The position numbers were made by a program, and so were the translations under genes. Below the pieces are notes generated by a model that saw only the letters and a list, made by a program, of their open reading frames with translations, was not told where the DNA came from and did not search any database. Below, piece after piece: positions 1 through 8,091 of a DNA stretch of 49,313 nt (positions are counted from its first letter, which is position 1; each line of letters opens with the position of its first letter). The DNA comes from a virus, in IMG/VR virus record IMGVR_UViG_3300001041_000026, positions 1-49,313 of that record; one strand, written 5' to 3'.

Positions 1-773
1 GTTAACGTTATTTTAATGCTATTACTACCAACTGCATAATTAGAAGAATCAAGTGAGATAGAACATCCTCCATAACCCCACTTACTAATATCCTCACAGT
101 TTCCATCTTTACCTAGTATATTAAGTCTAGTTATTCCATTAAACGCAAGCGCATTAATGGGCGTTTTGCGGTCTGTTGTGACTAAGCTTAGTCCATGTGG
201 AATGGTGAGGGGTTGGGTTTGTATTACAGAAGTGGGTACTACTAAAGTACGATTGTCAGTAAATGTGTCTACACTTGTAATCGTTGCTACTGGTATATAG
301 GTTTTGCTTGTGTCAGAATTTGACTTCACAAGCTGAATTTGCTTTTGTGTCCGATGCGTAGTTTCTTCACCCACGCGACCATCTAAAAGATCGTTAGTAA
401 TGGTACTCCCACCACTTAGATTTCCGCTCTTTTTTAGGGTGGTTAAGCTCGTAACCTCAACTTCAGAAATAGCAGCGTACACCGTGTCACCGCTTGAGAC
501 ACCTAGTGACATATTCTCTAGGACTTCGATGAAGTCCCCATTAACTAGTATAGTATCTGCTGGGACGGTCAGAATGCTACTAGAAAGCGTCATAGCTGTT
601 TTTGCTACAAACCCATTAGTCACTAGTAAGCGTGCTAAAAGTGCCCGCTGGTAATTCTGGATTTTCTGAAGCTCATTTAACTCTACCTCTAAAAGAACAG
701 AATCACTTCCGAAGACCACCCGAGTAAATGACTTACTCGGGTCAAATTTATCCACAACTGTAAAATCAGGCAT
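1..773 (-). CDS. Baseplate/tail-fibre protein, DUF4815-like N-terminus (partial, runs off left edge)
   Basis: An open frame of 257 codons runs from ATG at 773 to the window edge with no stop, so the C-terminus is missing. The N-terminal segment (DKFDPSKSFTRVVFGSD, then VELNELQKIQNYQ and LLVTNGFV) resembles the start of DUF4815-type phage proteins, which open with an FDP-K motif followed by a helix leading into repetitive fibre. The visible remainder is Ser/Thr/Val rich and looks beta-structured. It is the last gene of the baseplate cluster, where a fibre, collar or adhesin connector is expected. The assignment rests on remembered family pattern and position. The receptor-binding part, if present, lies outside the window. 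Confidence 0.6.
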   Translation of the reverse strand, partial: MPDFTVVDKFDPSKSFTRVVFGSDSVLLEVELNELQKIQNYQRALLARLLVTNGFVAKTAMTLSSSILTVPADTILVNGDFIEVLENMSLGVSSGDTVYAAISEVEVTSLTTLKKSGNLSGGSTITNDLLDGRVGEETTHRTQKQIQLVKSNSDTSKTYIPVATITSVDTFTDNRTLVVPTSVIQTQPLTIPHGLSLVTTDRKTPINALAFNGITRLNILGKDGNCEDISKWGYGGCSISLDSSNYAVGSNSIKITL

Positions 774-813
774 CTGACTACCCCTCCTCTTAACCTAGGT
801 ATGGCACCTAGTT

Positions 814-1389
814 TTAGTATGTTATCTCCCAGCGGATAGTTAATTGCATAGTGTCATCTTTATTCCAGACCGCAAAGACCTTGTAGTTAAACATATATCC
901 GGTCCCTGCAGTAGCTGTTGCGTCACCACCGAATAAGCCCATCTCCACTAGAGCACCTATGGCCTCTAATTCTGTGAAAGTTGTTGAGTACTGCACCACG
1001 TTTGTCTCTGTAGCAGTTGGTGCGCCATCACCGTCAAGATAGGTCCACGCTGAAATAGGATTCCGTATAAGTGATGTTCTAAGTGCCTCCTGAGTTGAAG
1101 CTTCTGCCTGCGGTGCTTGAGTAGTTCCTGTGCCAACACCTGTGCCAAGCTCTAGGTATCCTATTCCTGCACCCCATGAAACACCGGGGACCATACGCTT
1201 TGCCATAAATTTAGATGCCTTAGCAACCACTAAATTCTTAACATGCATTTCTTGAACAATTGAATCTTTAGGGATAACGAAGTACCCCTGTTTTTCCCCT
1301 AGTCCAATTTTTACAAACTCTGGGCTACCCTTGTGGCCGTAAACATCTATAAATCCCTTTGGGGTTTTGAACTCTTCTGAGTATTGCAT
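814..1389 (-). CDS. Putative tail/baseplate structural protein (191 aa)
   Basis: The protein is compact and mixed alpha/beta with no signal peptide or membrane segment. The C-terminal half (QYSTTFTELEAIGALVEMG, then NYKVF and LTIRWEITY) has the look of small phage structural proteins that end in a beta strand. The middle holds a Gly/Thr/Ala-rich linker (GTGVGTGTTQAPQAEA). It lies between the baseplate wedge gene upstream and the fibre-like gene downstream, with 20-40 bp gaps, so it is probably part of the distal baseplate or a fibre attachment. I do not recognise a named family, and the function beyond structural is inferred from context. Confidence 0.5.
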   Translation of the reverse strand: MQYSEEFKTPKGFIDVYGHKGSPEFVKIGLGEKQGYFVIPKDSIVQEMHVKNLVVAKASKFMAKRMVPGVSWGAGIGYLELGTGVGTGTTQAPQAEASTQEALRTSLIRNPISAWTYLDGDGAPTATETNVVQYSTTFTELEAIGALVEMGLFGGDATATAGTGYMFNYKVFAVWNKDDTMQLTIRWEITY

Positions 1390-1409
1390 AGTGTTTTCCT
1401 CCTCTATTT

Positions 1410-2882
1410 TTACATCGCTTTGATGATTACTCCATCCACTGTTAAAAGCATACTTAAAGTTTCCTGCATTCGTATATCTCGTTTTGATAACTTAGCCTTA
1501 GCCAATGCATTTGTAGGGCTAAAAGTGCGACTATAGTTAGTCGTAAATCCCCAAGTACCCTTAATAGTAGGATCTTTATAACTTTCCTCTGTGGTAAGCA
1601 CTAGACTTTTACTCTGAACTTCGGAAGGTGGTACATAGGCATTATTGCACGTTACAAGTGCTATCTTAGATGCAACTTCTTCTAGCGGGGTTTCAAATTC
1701 CTCTAGGAAAGTACATAATACTTCCAGTGTGTGTATGTCTACAACTGCTTCAGTCAGTTCACTCAAGTGCACTTCTCTGTGCTCAGCTTCGGTTGGTGCT
1801 AAGTATACATCAGAATTAGTTGTCTGCATACTCTTAGAGTCTGAGGTTAGGGGAGCTACAAAAGCTTCAGTATAGGACCCTAGGGCACTCATAGAGCTTT
1901 CAGCAAGCACTGCTCTCATACTCTTAGATACTGTTGTCTTCGGCAGCAGCTTAAAACCACCTGTAAGTATTTTGGTAAAGCCGACCCGAAACATCTTGAG
2001 CCTGTCCTGTTCATAATCATAAGTATGCTCAGAACAGGTCATGTTCATTAAGCTACGCACGGCATCAGAGTCTGCAAAAGACACCCCGTTAGTATCCCTG
2101 AAGTAGGCTATGTAGCTCTCCTCTTCTACACTTAGGTAATTTAGGAAGTAATCAATGCCGGCACCTTTAGCTTCTGTAATAATTTGGTGAACAGATGCTA
2201 CCGTACTCATATATTTAGGGTCAATTAAAACCTTAAACTGAGCTGGTGCATGGTCTGAAACTATAGCACTGCCACCTGTTGTGTACTTCAGAAGCTCCTG
2301 AAGGGCTACATTATTGGTTTTCATGTTCATTAGAGCCACAAACAGGCGTTTTTGGAAGTGAGTATCCGATTCCTCAGGTAAGCGCTTAAGCTTAAAAAAA
2401 GTTGCCCAATAATCCATCCACGTCCCGGTAATTGAACTCGTGTACACCTGAGCCATAGCTTTTTCTGTATCGTTATCTAATTCCTCTAGTAGGCGGGATA
2501 ACGGATATAAAAGTTGCCATAAAGGTGAAGTAAAGGATGATAACGTAGCGCTTAGTATAGGTACGTTTTCAATAGGCATCAAAGTACAGGCTTTTAGACT
2601 TCCATAACCAGAGTCTACCGCTTTCTGTGTAATATATGCGCTGTACCCTAGGCTATTGATCGCCTCGGCAAGGCCACTAAGACTATATGCATCTAGAGAT
2701 AGAACTTGCCTGGCAGTCATGCTGCTTCGAAAGGGTGTAGAGTGAAAGGATATTTGACTTGTTTCTACAGTTATTAGGCTATGTGCACCGTTATTTTGCT
2801 GTAAGACTAAAGATTCAAAGTCCTTAGGGGCTGTGTTCCATACCCTACCTAGGTGGCCTAAAAGCTTGCTCATCATTTTCAA
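1410..2882 (-). CDS. Baseplate protein, tail protein I / gp48-like position (490 aa)
   Basis: It follows the baseplate J gene directly, the usual place of tail protein I or other wedge proteins. Residues about 130-215 contain LLEELDNDTEKAMAQVY, then TGTWMDYWATFFKLKRLPEE and FQKRLFVALMNMKTNN. This LDYWG-F-like, R-EESD-like pattern is characteristic of phage proteins that dock wedge to fibre. The C-terminal half is not recognisable and could be a second structural domain. The start is a TTG at 2882, seven bases after AAGGGGTG. Two ATGs three and four codons in are too far from that site. The family assignment is moderate; the structural role is fairly secure. Confidence 0.55.
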   Translation of the reverse strand: MKMMSKLLGHLGRVWNTAPKDFESLVLQQNNGAHSLITVETSQISFHSTPFRSSMTARQVLSLDAYSLSGLAEAINSLGYSAYITQKAVDSGYGSLKACTLMPIENVPILSATLSSFTSPLWQLLYPLSRLLEELDNDTEKAMAQVYTSSITGTWMDYWATFFKLKRLPEESDTHFQKRLFVALMNMKTNNVALQELLKYTTGGSAIVSDHAPAQFKVLIDPKYMSTVASVHQIITEAKGAGIDYFLNYLSVEEESYIAYFRDTNGVSFADSDAVRSLMNMTCSEHTYDYEQDRLKMFRVGFTKILTGGFKLLPKTTVSKSMRAVLAESSMSALGSYTEAFVAPLTSDSKSMQTTNSDVYLAPTEAEHREVHLSELTEAVVDIHTLEVLCTFLEEFETPLEEVASKIALVTCNNAYVPPSEVQSKSLVLTTEESYKDPTIKGTWGFTTNYSRTFSPTNALAKAKLSKRDIRMQETLSMLLTVDGVIIKAM

Positions 2883-2895
2883 GTAACTTCACCCC

Positions 2896-4065
2896 TTAAA
2901 CGTACACTACCGGAAAACTTACTAGAGCAATTTGTGCCCCTAGCACAGTAACATTATCTGTGGTAAATGTTACCCCATCATCAATTGACAGGTATACCTT
3001 CACATCATACACTCCATCTATTTTTTTAATACCTGCCTGTAAAGCAGATTGTACAACGGTCTGGTTTGGCTGCTCGATCATTTGCCCAATAATTAAACTG
3101 GCAAAGTACCTAGTTATCTCAGCCTCCATTAGAGGCTTCAGAAGGTCTACAGTTGTGTATATTTCAGCTACAGCAATTACTCTAACTTTGACGAGTTTAG
3201 TTGACGCTGAGTATACGTTTACCATAATACCAGCGGGCTTATACCCATACACAGGATTTCCATCCGAATCATAGTACCCTTTTAGTATAGTATTTATGGC
3301 AGTAATAAGGTCTGCTGATGCTACTCCTACACCATTCCACACATAGAGGTCAACTTCGCCTTTACGGATAGGTAGGTTTTCTATAGCTACGGCCTGCAAC
3401 ACGACTTCTATAGGACTGCCTGTTGTAGGGTCTATTACTTTTGCCAGTTTAGCACCATACTCCACGGATTGCAGAACTCCCCGGGCTTGGGCTTCAAAGA
3501 ATTCTTGAAATCTATCTTTCTGATTTTCTTTAGTTTCTTCTTCTGCACCTGTACTAAATTCTAAGGAATTTGTAACTGCTTCAATACCTATAGGTTTTTG
3601 TATAAATGTCGTTAAAGTTCCTGCTGCTATGTTTCCTTGTACTCCCGGTAAATCACAGATGACAGGGACGTCCACAGATGTAGTCCCAGTAGATAGCACA
3701 GCATCAGCACTCGTATAGAAGCGAATAGGTGCACTGTACTGAGTTGCTTGGGACATAAGCATTGTCCCTACAGTAATAGTATAATTCTGGTTTGCAGGCG
3801 TACTCCTAGAGAAAGTGACTATGCCTGTAGTATAGATTACAGGTATCTTATTGAAGTTGAAGATAGCATAGATACTATCTTCAATGAGCTGTCTAAGGCC
3901 TCTAAAAACTTTATCATAGAGCTCCTCAGTAACTAATGCTACAGCTTCAATAAGGGCCCGATTTTTTGAACCGACGCGAAAGTCAGTCAATCTAGTGGAA
4001 ACACCCTGCACCCAACCAATCATCCGATTGGTGAGGTACTCCATAGATTTTCGCTCAAAAGACAT
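2896..4065 (-). CDS. Baseplate J-like protein (T4 gp47 family)
   Basis: This is a 389-aa wedge component of the contractile-tail baseplate. Visible signatures are an N-terminal helical region (about residues 1-70), a beta-rich segment with VDVPVICDLPGVQGNIAAGTL at about 130-150, and EEETKENQKDRFQEFFEAQA at about 175-195 followed by GVLQSVEYGAKL. In Baseplate_J proteins a DLPG-GN-AG element precedes an acidic E-D-R-RF-F helix in the same way. The length is normal for the family. The start ATG has AAAGAGGTG seven bases upstream. The gene lies between the gp25-type wedge gene and the tail protein I-like gene, the canonical myovirus order. Confidence 0.88.
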   Translation of the reverse strand: MSFERKSMEYLTNRMIGWVQGVSTRLTDFRVGSKNRALIEAVALVTEELYDKVFRGLRQLIEDSIYAIFNFNKIPVIYTTGIVTFSRSTPANQNYTITVGTMLMSQATQYSAPIRFYTSADAVLSTGTTSVDVPVICDLPGVQGNIAAGTLTTFIQKPIGIEAVTNSLEFSTGAEEETKENQKDRFQEFFEAQARGVLQSVEYGAKLAKVIDPTTGSPIEVVLQAVAIENLPIRKGEVDLYVWNGVGVASADLITAINTILKGYYDSDGNPVYGYKPAGIMVNVYSASTKLVKVRVIAVAEIYTTVDLLKPLMEAEITRYFASLIIGQMIEQPNQTVVQSALQAGIKKIDGVYDVKVYLSIDDGVTFTTDNVTVLGAQIALVSFPVVYV

Positions 4066-4090
4066 TGTGTAGCACCTCTTTCAAAGTAGA

Positions 4091-5011
4091 CTATAAGCTT
4101 AGGGTGATACTGTCCGATGCTCCGTTCATCGACAGTTTGTAAGTTAAGCTTAACAATACACTTGTCCCAGTCACGGTAAGGCTCACTATAGAAACTTCTG
4201 TAATCCTACTTTCCTGAGCTAAAGACCTGTAGACAGCAATCTCCATAAGCTTTTCTCGGTTAGAGATGTTTGGGCTGCCAATTAAGTCCTGTAAGTCTGT
4301 TCCGTATTCCGGGTGTTGAGCTATATCATTAATCTCCGATTTTAAGCGTGATGCTACAGCATAGCGGATATTGTTGGTGCCACTTATGGATGCCAAGTCC
4401 CCACCGTCTTCTATAATAAGGTTTCCTGTATCATCAAGTAGTATATCTTCTCCACCGAGGAAACTAAGCATCTTTATGGCGTCCTCTGGGGCCATAATAG
4501 TTGATGCTACAGGGATGTATATAGACTCTCCGGTAATTCGTACATCCAAGGTCCTACCACCAGAAAATTTTAATTCATTATAGATGCTTAGGTACTGTAT
4601 ACCACTCAGCTGCACGGTATTATCCCCAGCTTCTGTAATCGTATACTCCATAACATTTCCGAAGTCTCCAGGGACGATGCACCGGAGAGGAACATCGTAC
4701 TGCTGAACCCCGGCGGGTATAACAGTATCCTCTATAACTTCGAATACCCTAACAGTGTTACCTGTTAGTAGGCTTGATTCTGTTTTAAACGTCCAACCCT
4801 TTTGTATAAGCGCTTCATTTTGGTACCCAGAACGTACAATAGTAATATAACCACTTCCGAAGAAGTCTTTTATATCTTCCTTACTTCGAAGTATGTACGG
4901 ATACCTAAGCCTATTATAATCAGCAATTTCCCCCCAGCGTGTAGCATCTTTTAGGTATGTAAGAGCTAGTGATTGTAGGGAATCAGCATCTGTTAGTACA
5001 TGCTCTATCAT
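4091..5011 (-). CDS. LysM-like plus gp25-like baseplate wedge fusion (306 aa)
   Basis: Two modules appear in one chain. Residues about 1-60 (VLTDADSLQSLALTYL, then WGEIADYNRL and YPYI) look like a LysM-like fold of the kind that links baseplate parts. Residues about 190-306 (LLDDTGNLIIEDGGDLASIS, RYAVASRLKSEIND, HPEYGTDLQDLIG, and a LMEIAVYRSL helix) match the GPW/gp25 wedge family, including the HPEYG-D-L-G motif. gp25-type proteins contribute to the sheath-initiation handshake. The middle (60-185) is beta-rich and unassigned. The gene is immediately upstream of baseplate J, as in T4-like and PBSX-like clusters. The two functions are usually separate genes, so the fusion is slightly unusual. 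Confidence 0.8.
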   Translation of the reverse strand: MIEHVLTDADSLQSLALTYLKDATRWGEIADYNRLRYPYILRSKEDIKDFFGSGYITIVRSGYQNEALIQKGWTFKTESSLLTGNTVRVFEVIEDTVIPAGVQQYDVPLRCIVPGDFGNVMEYTITEAGDNTVQLSGIQYLSIYNELKFSGGRTLDVRITGESIYIPVASTIMAPEDAIKMLSFLGGEDILLDDTGNLIIEDGGDLASISGTNNIRYAVASRLKSEINDIAQHPEYGTDLQDLIGSPNISNREKLMEIAVYRSLAQESRITEVSIVSLTVTGTSVLLSLTYKLSMNGASDSITLSL

Positions 5012-5028
5012 AAGTACCTCAACTCCTG

Positions 5029-5406
5029 CTACAAAATACTAGGCCTAATGGTCAAATTCGTAGGTACACCTATATACTGGCTTCCGTACCTATTTTTCAC
5101 AAATACAAGAGTTTGCAGTGTGTTTTGTAGGGACCTTATTTCTACTAGGATGTCATAGCAGACATTAGGAGCTAAGCCTAGAGTGCTACATACCGTACGG
5201 CATAACAGGATGCACCTTTGAAGATCCACGATGTTAAGGTTTATACGATCGAGTGTACTGCTAGTATAAGCTTTTATAGCATTACCAACTTCTATGGAAT
5301 ACCTAATAATATCTTTAATGTCACCCATCAAAGTGGCTACTTCAGGGTAATTTCTAAAGTTTAGGCGTTCTGCAGGTAAGTACAGAGTACCCTCCATGAT
5401 GGCCAT
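5029..5406 (-). CDS. Hypothetical baseplate-cluster protein (125 aa)
   Basis: The protein is mostly alpha-helical (residues about 20-100) and contains four cysteines: QRCILLCRTVCSTLG plus one in NVCYDILVE. It ends in a short beta-like tail. There is no signal peptide, membrane segment or recognised domain. It sits between the hub-associated gene and the LysM-gp25 gene in a continuous operon, so a small structural or assembly role in the baseplate is likely. ATG GCC ATC ATG gives two possible starts; the first is given. The family is not recognised. Confidence 0.5.
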   Translation of the reverse strand: MAIMEGTLYLPAERLNFRNYPEVATLMGDIKDIIRYSIEVGNAIKAYTSSTLDRINLNIVDLQRCILLCRTVCSTLGLAPNVCYDILVEIRSLQNTLQTLVFVKNRYGSQYIGVPTNLTIRPSIL

Positions 5407-5427
5407 AAGCCCTTTACACCTCCCCTT

Positions 5428-6030
5428 CTAAGTATTTCCTAGCATAGCATTTAGGACATTAGTAGCATTACCCGTAGACGTAAACAAGGATGTTTCTAGC
5501 GCGGAAAAATCAAGGCTGGAATCATATACCTCTGAGGCCTTATAACCTTTGATAGCCTCATTTAGGCAGGTGAAGGAAAATTCATAGCGGTAAAGGAGTG
5601 GTTCCGATACACTTCTTTGCAAGCGAAATGATATCGGCTGAATCCTGTAATATTCCTCGTCTTCCCAATTATACCAAAACATCATGTAGTCTGGGTCATT
5701 TGATTTAACAAATTTACGATAAACTTCATTTCGGAAGTGTTTAAATTCCTCAAATCCATCACGTAGCTCACCATCAGCATTATACCTTTGCTTATATCCT
5801 GTCGTACCCGCAATGGTTACCTGCTGAAGGCCCTCACCGAAGTCTGTGACATAAACCCCACCAATGGTCTGTGTTACACTTGTTTTTGCCTGCTCCGCTT
5901 GGGTTAAACTCTGTGGGTTAAGCATAAGTGTATGACGTACAACGACTTTAGTATTTCCACTTGTATGGATTTCAAATGTTTGATGATAGCTTTTTTTAAG
6001 ATTCGCTGTTCTATTTGATACTAAGGCCAA
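5428..6030 (-). CDS. Baseplate hub-associated protein (200 aa)
   Basis: Residues about 35-90 (LMLNPQSLTQAEQAKTSVTQ, then GGVYVTDFGEGLQQVTIAG and TTGY) match a pattern found in small myovirus proteins that cap the tail tube or link it to the hub, where NP-S-T-A-I followed by G-G-VTIAGTTG is typical. The C-terminus (YRYEFSFTCLNEA) is a beta element common to the same group. The gene lies between the OB-fold spike gene and the wedge genes. It is a structural virion protein with no enzymatic motif. The exact equivalent (gp53-like or a tube initiator) is not certain. Confidence 0.6.
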   Translation of the reverse strand: MALVSNRTANLKKSYHQTFEIHTSGNTKVVVRHTLMLNPQSLTQAEQAKTSVTQTIGGVYVTDFGEGLQQVTIAGTTGYKQRYNADGELRDGFEEFKHFRNEVYRKFVKSNDPDYMMFWYNWEDEEYYRIQPISFRLQRSVSEPLLYRYEFSFTCLNEAIKGYKASEVYDSSLDFSALETSLFTSTGNATNVLNAMLGNT

Positions 6031-6057
6031 TGCCTACACCCTCCTCTGCCTAACCAA

Positions 6058-6501
6058 TTAGCCAATAGTTGCTATCTGCTTACCATTTAGTGTAGCACCC
6101 GATGCAGTAAGTTCAAGTATGGTACGGCTAGCTTTCTTACTATCATCAAGCAAGTGGCCTTTTATATCCTCGGGATCTGTTGGTATCTGTAGGGTAATTT
6201 TGTCTTTTTCTACTAGGATAAAATTAGAAGTATAGGCTTCATTCCTGACATAACCTAGCATGTATGGACTATCTTGCCTACCTTGTATAAACCCTACAAG
6301 AATCATATCACCACTCACGGGCTCCCTATCTACAGAACCGCTTACCCATATAGGAAATGGTTGCCCATAGTCAAGAAAAATAGCTTCGATTCTCCCAAAT
6401 TCTTTAAAGCCCTCAGCACTGGTAATACGACCAATCTGTGTGCCATCATACGTAGGCATTCGATGTATTTTTCGAGCACCCAACCCTGATTGCTCATGCA
6501 T
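6058..6501 (-). CDS. Baseplate spike / gp5-gp45-like OB-fold protein
   Basis: This 147-aa protein has an OB-fold core typical of the central puncturing spike: GRIEAIFLDYGQPFPIWVSG, then PVSGDMILVGFIQGRQDSPY and MLGYV. The VGF-G-R-SPY-LG element is the common signature of gpV/gp5 N-domain proteins. A C-terminal segment (LELTASGATLNGKQIATIG) forms a short beta repeat like the tip of a spike. Length and position after the hub gene agree with this. It would form a trimer at the tail tip with the hub and pierce the host envelope. No lysozyme domain is attached; wall hydrolysis is supplied by the tape measure protein in this phage. Confidence 0.75.
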   Translation of the reverse strand: MHEQSGLGARKIHRMPTYDGTQIGRITSAEGFKEFGRIEAIFLDYGQPFPIWVSGSVDREPVSGDMILVGFIQGRQDSPYMLGYVRNEAYTSNFILVEKDKITLQIPTDPEDIKGHLLDDSKKASRTILELTASGATLNGKQIATIG

Positions 6502-6532
6502 AAAATACCCCCATTCCCTTCCGAAGGTGTAC

Positions 6533-8086
6533 CTACGTGATGAGTCTCCCCCGAGTTACTTGAGCAGTTGTGTGCCACTCCCCATACACTTGGTAGCTTT
6601 GTGAAACACCCTCTATATAAAATTCCATCCCTATGGATTTGTGTATAAGCTTCTGTCCAATTTTTAGATCACCCTTACCCCTAATTACCAGTGTTCCTGA
6701 CAGGTACTCATTATTATGTTCAAACCAATCCCTAAGTTTTTGATTTAAACTCTTTGCCATTGTAGTTAAAGCTATAGTTTGAGTAACATCTGTTAATTGA
6801 AGACCCTCAATTTGGACTTCTAAAGCACTTAGGCCATATCGCTTAACATTATCCTCATTGATCATAGGTGGGTTTACTCTTTTTAGATCAAATGTAGACG
6901 CGAAGGGTGTTAGTGTTGTACCGGCCCAGAAGATATTGTAGTTTTCGTTATCCGAATAAGATAGGCTTTCGCTAATAATATCCTCCTCTAGTATCTCATG
7001 TGACCTAAGCTTAGCCCATAGATCTTTTGTGAAGGGTGTATTTCTGAAGGTAACAACTGCCTGAGCACCGTCTTTCTTACCAAACATAGTGGCCGGGTAA
7101 GCCCACTTCCCTTTATCATCGGATAATTGACCTTTAGCCATGTCACTGGATTCCTCACATATCTCAGTAACAAGCTGTTGAGCATGTCCATCACCCCAGT
7201 CAACTTCCCAACGATCTCTTGTATCAATAAATAGCTCTGTGAAAGGTCTTAGGTTTACTCTCTCCATTAAGTTCCAGACGCTGCCCTCATACTGCTGCAC
7301 GGTCATGTAGAATGGTATACTAAAGTCTGTTGCAGCAAAACGATAGCGTAGCATACTCCCAAGTTCTGCAGTTTTAGCACCACCAGTAGACCCCGTTATA
7401 TTATCATCATACACTTTCCAGCTTATTCCTACTAGCTTTTTAAGAACGGATCTCATAATAGTATCCAGTATTTTAGCCGGTGTTCCTACGATAGCATCAG
7501 CACCTGTAAACGCCCGTAGGAGCGCTATCCATCCTGTCTGTGCCAGAAAAAAGTGCTGCTCTTTAGTCGTATCCCAGTTTAATTCTGGGTAAAACTTAAG
7601 CATCGATTTAATGAGGAGCTTTCCGAAGTCTCTACCTGTAACTGTGGTAGTGGTCTGTGGTTGAATGCCATTACCACCCCCAGACCTAGTGCGCGTAACT
7701 GTATCTATAAGACCTATCATTACAGTGCTCAGGTCTTCACTAGATGTATGACTAGTACCATCGATCCATAGTACACTGCTGCTTGGTGCTCTGTACCCCA
7801 TATAAATAATAGCTAGATCATTGGGCCTAAGTTTTGGGGTGCCATTAGGCATAAACCAATCGTCACCTGATAAAGATGTAGAAAAAGTGCCGGCCGGAGA
7901 ACTGAGCATCTTATTTGTAGTAATCGATAGCAGTTGATTTGTAGGATCTATATCGTGACTAGTGCCAGCTATTACCCCTCTAGCTTGATATAGTTTGTCT
8001 TCCGTATGAAAAGATACCTGTGCAATAGGCGAATGGTTCCTAGCGAATGACCCACCATCAGGCTTATTTGTAACACCAGTTGCCAT
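6533..8086 (-). CDS. Baseplate hub protein (gp27 / XkdQ-like)
   Basis: About 517 aa. An N-terminal beta domain (residues about 20-150) includes LRPNDLAIIYMGYRA and a GLIDTVTRTRSGGG segment followed by TTVTGRDFGKLLI. The phrase linking the ID-V segment to a TV-GRDF motif is typical of hub proteins related to gp27, gpD and XkdQ. The C-terminal part (GTLVIRGKGDLKIGQKLIHK, then EFYIEGVSQSY) matches the hub domain that meets the spike. The frame extends to a GTG at 8098, but ATG at 8086 has the better spacing to the GGGGTGG element and is used. The gene overlaps the tape measure stop, implying translational coupling. Confidence 0.78.
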   Translation of the reverse strand: MATGVTNKPDGGSFARNHSPIAQVSFHTEDKLYQARGVIAGTSHDIDPTNQLLSITTNKMLSSPAGTFSTSLSGDDWFMPNGTPKLRPNDLAIIYMGYRAPSSSVLWIDGTSHTSSEDLSTVMIGLIDTVTRTRSGGGNGIQPQTTTTVTGRDFGKLLIKSMLKFYPELNWDTTKEQHFFLAQTGWIALLRAFTGADAIVGTPAKILDTIMRSVLKKLVGISWKVYDDNITGSTGGAKTAELGSMLRYRFAATDFSIPFYMTVQQYEGSVWNLMERVNLRPFTELFIDTRDRWEVDWGDGHAQQLVTEICEESSDMAKGQLSDDKGKWAYPATMFGKKDGAQAVVTFRNTPFTKDLWAKLRSHEILEEDIISESLSYSDNENYNIFWAGTTLTPFASTFDLKRVNPPMINEDNVKRYGLSALEVQIEGLQLTDVTQTIALTTMAKSLNQKLRDWFEHNNEYLSGTLVIRGKGDLKIGQKLIHKSIGMEFYIEGVSQSYQVYGEWHTTAQVTRGRLIT

Positions 8087-8091
8087 ACTGG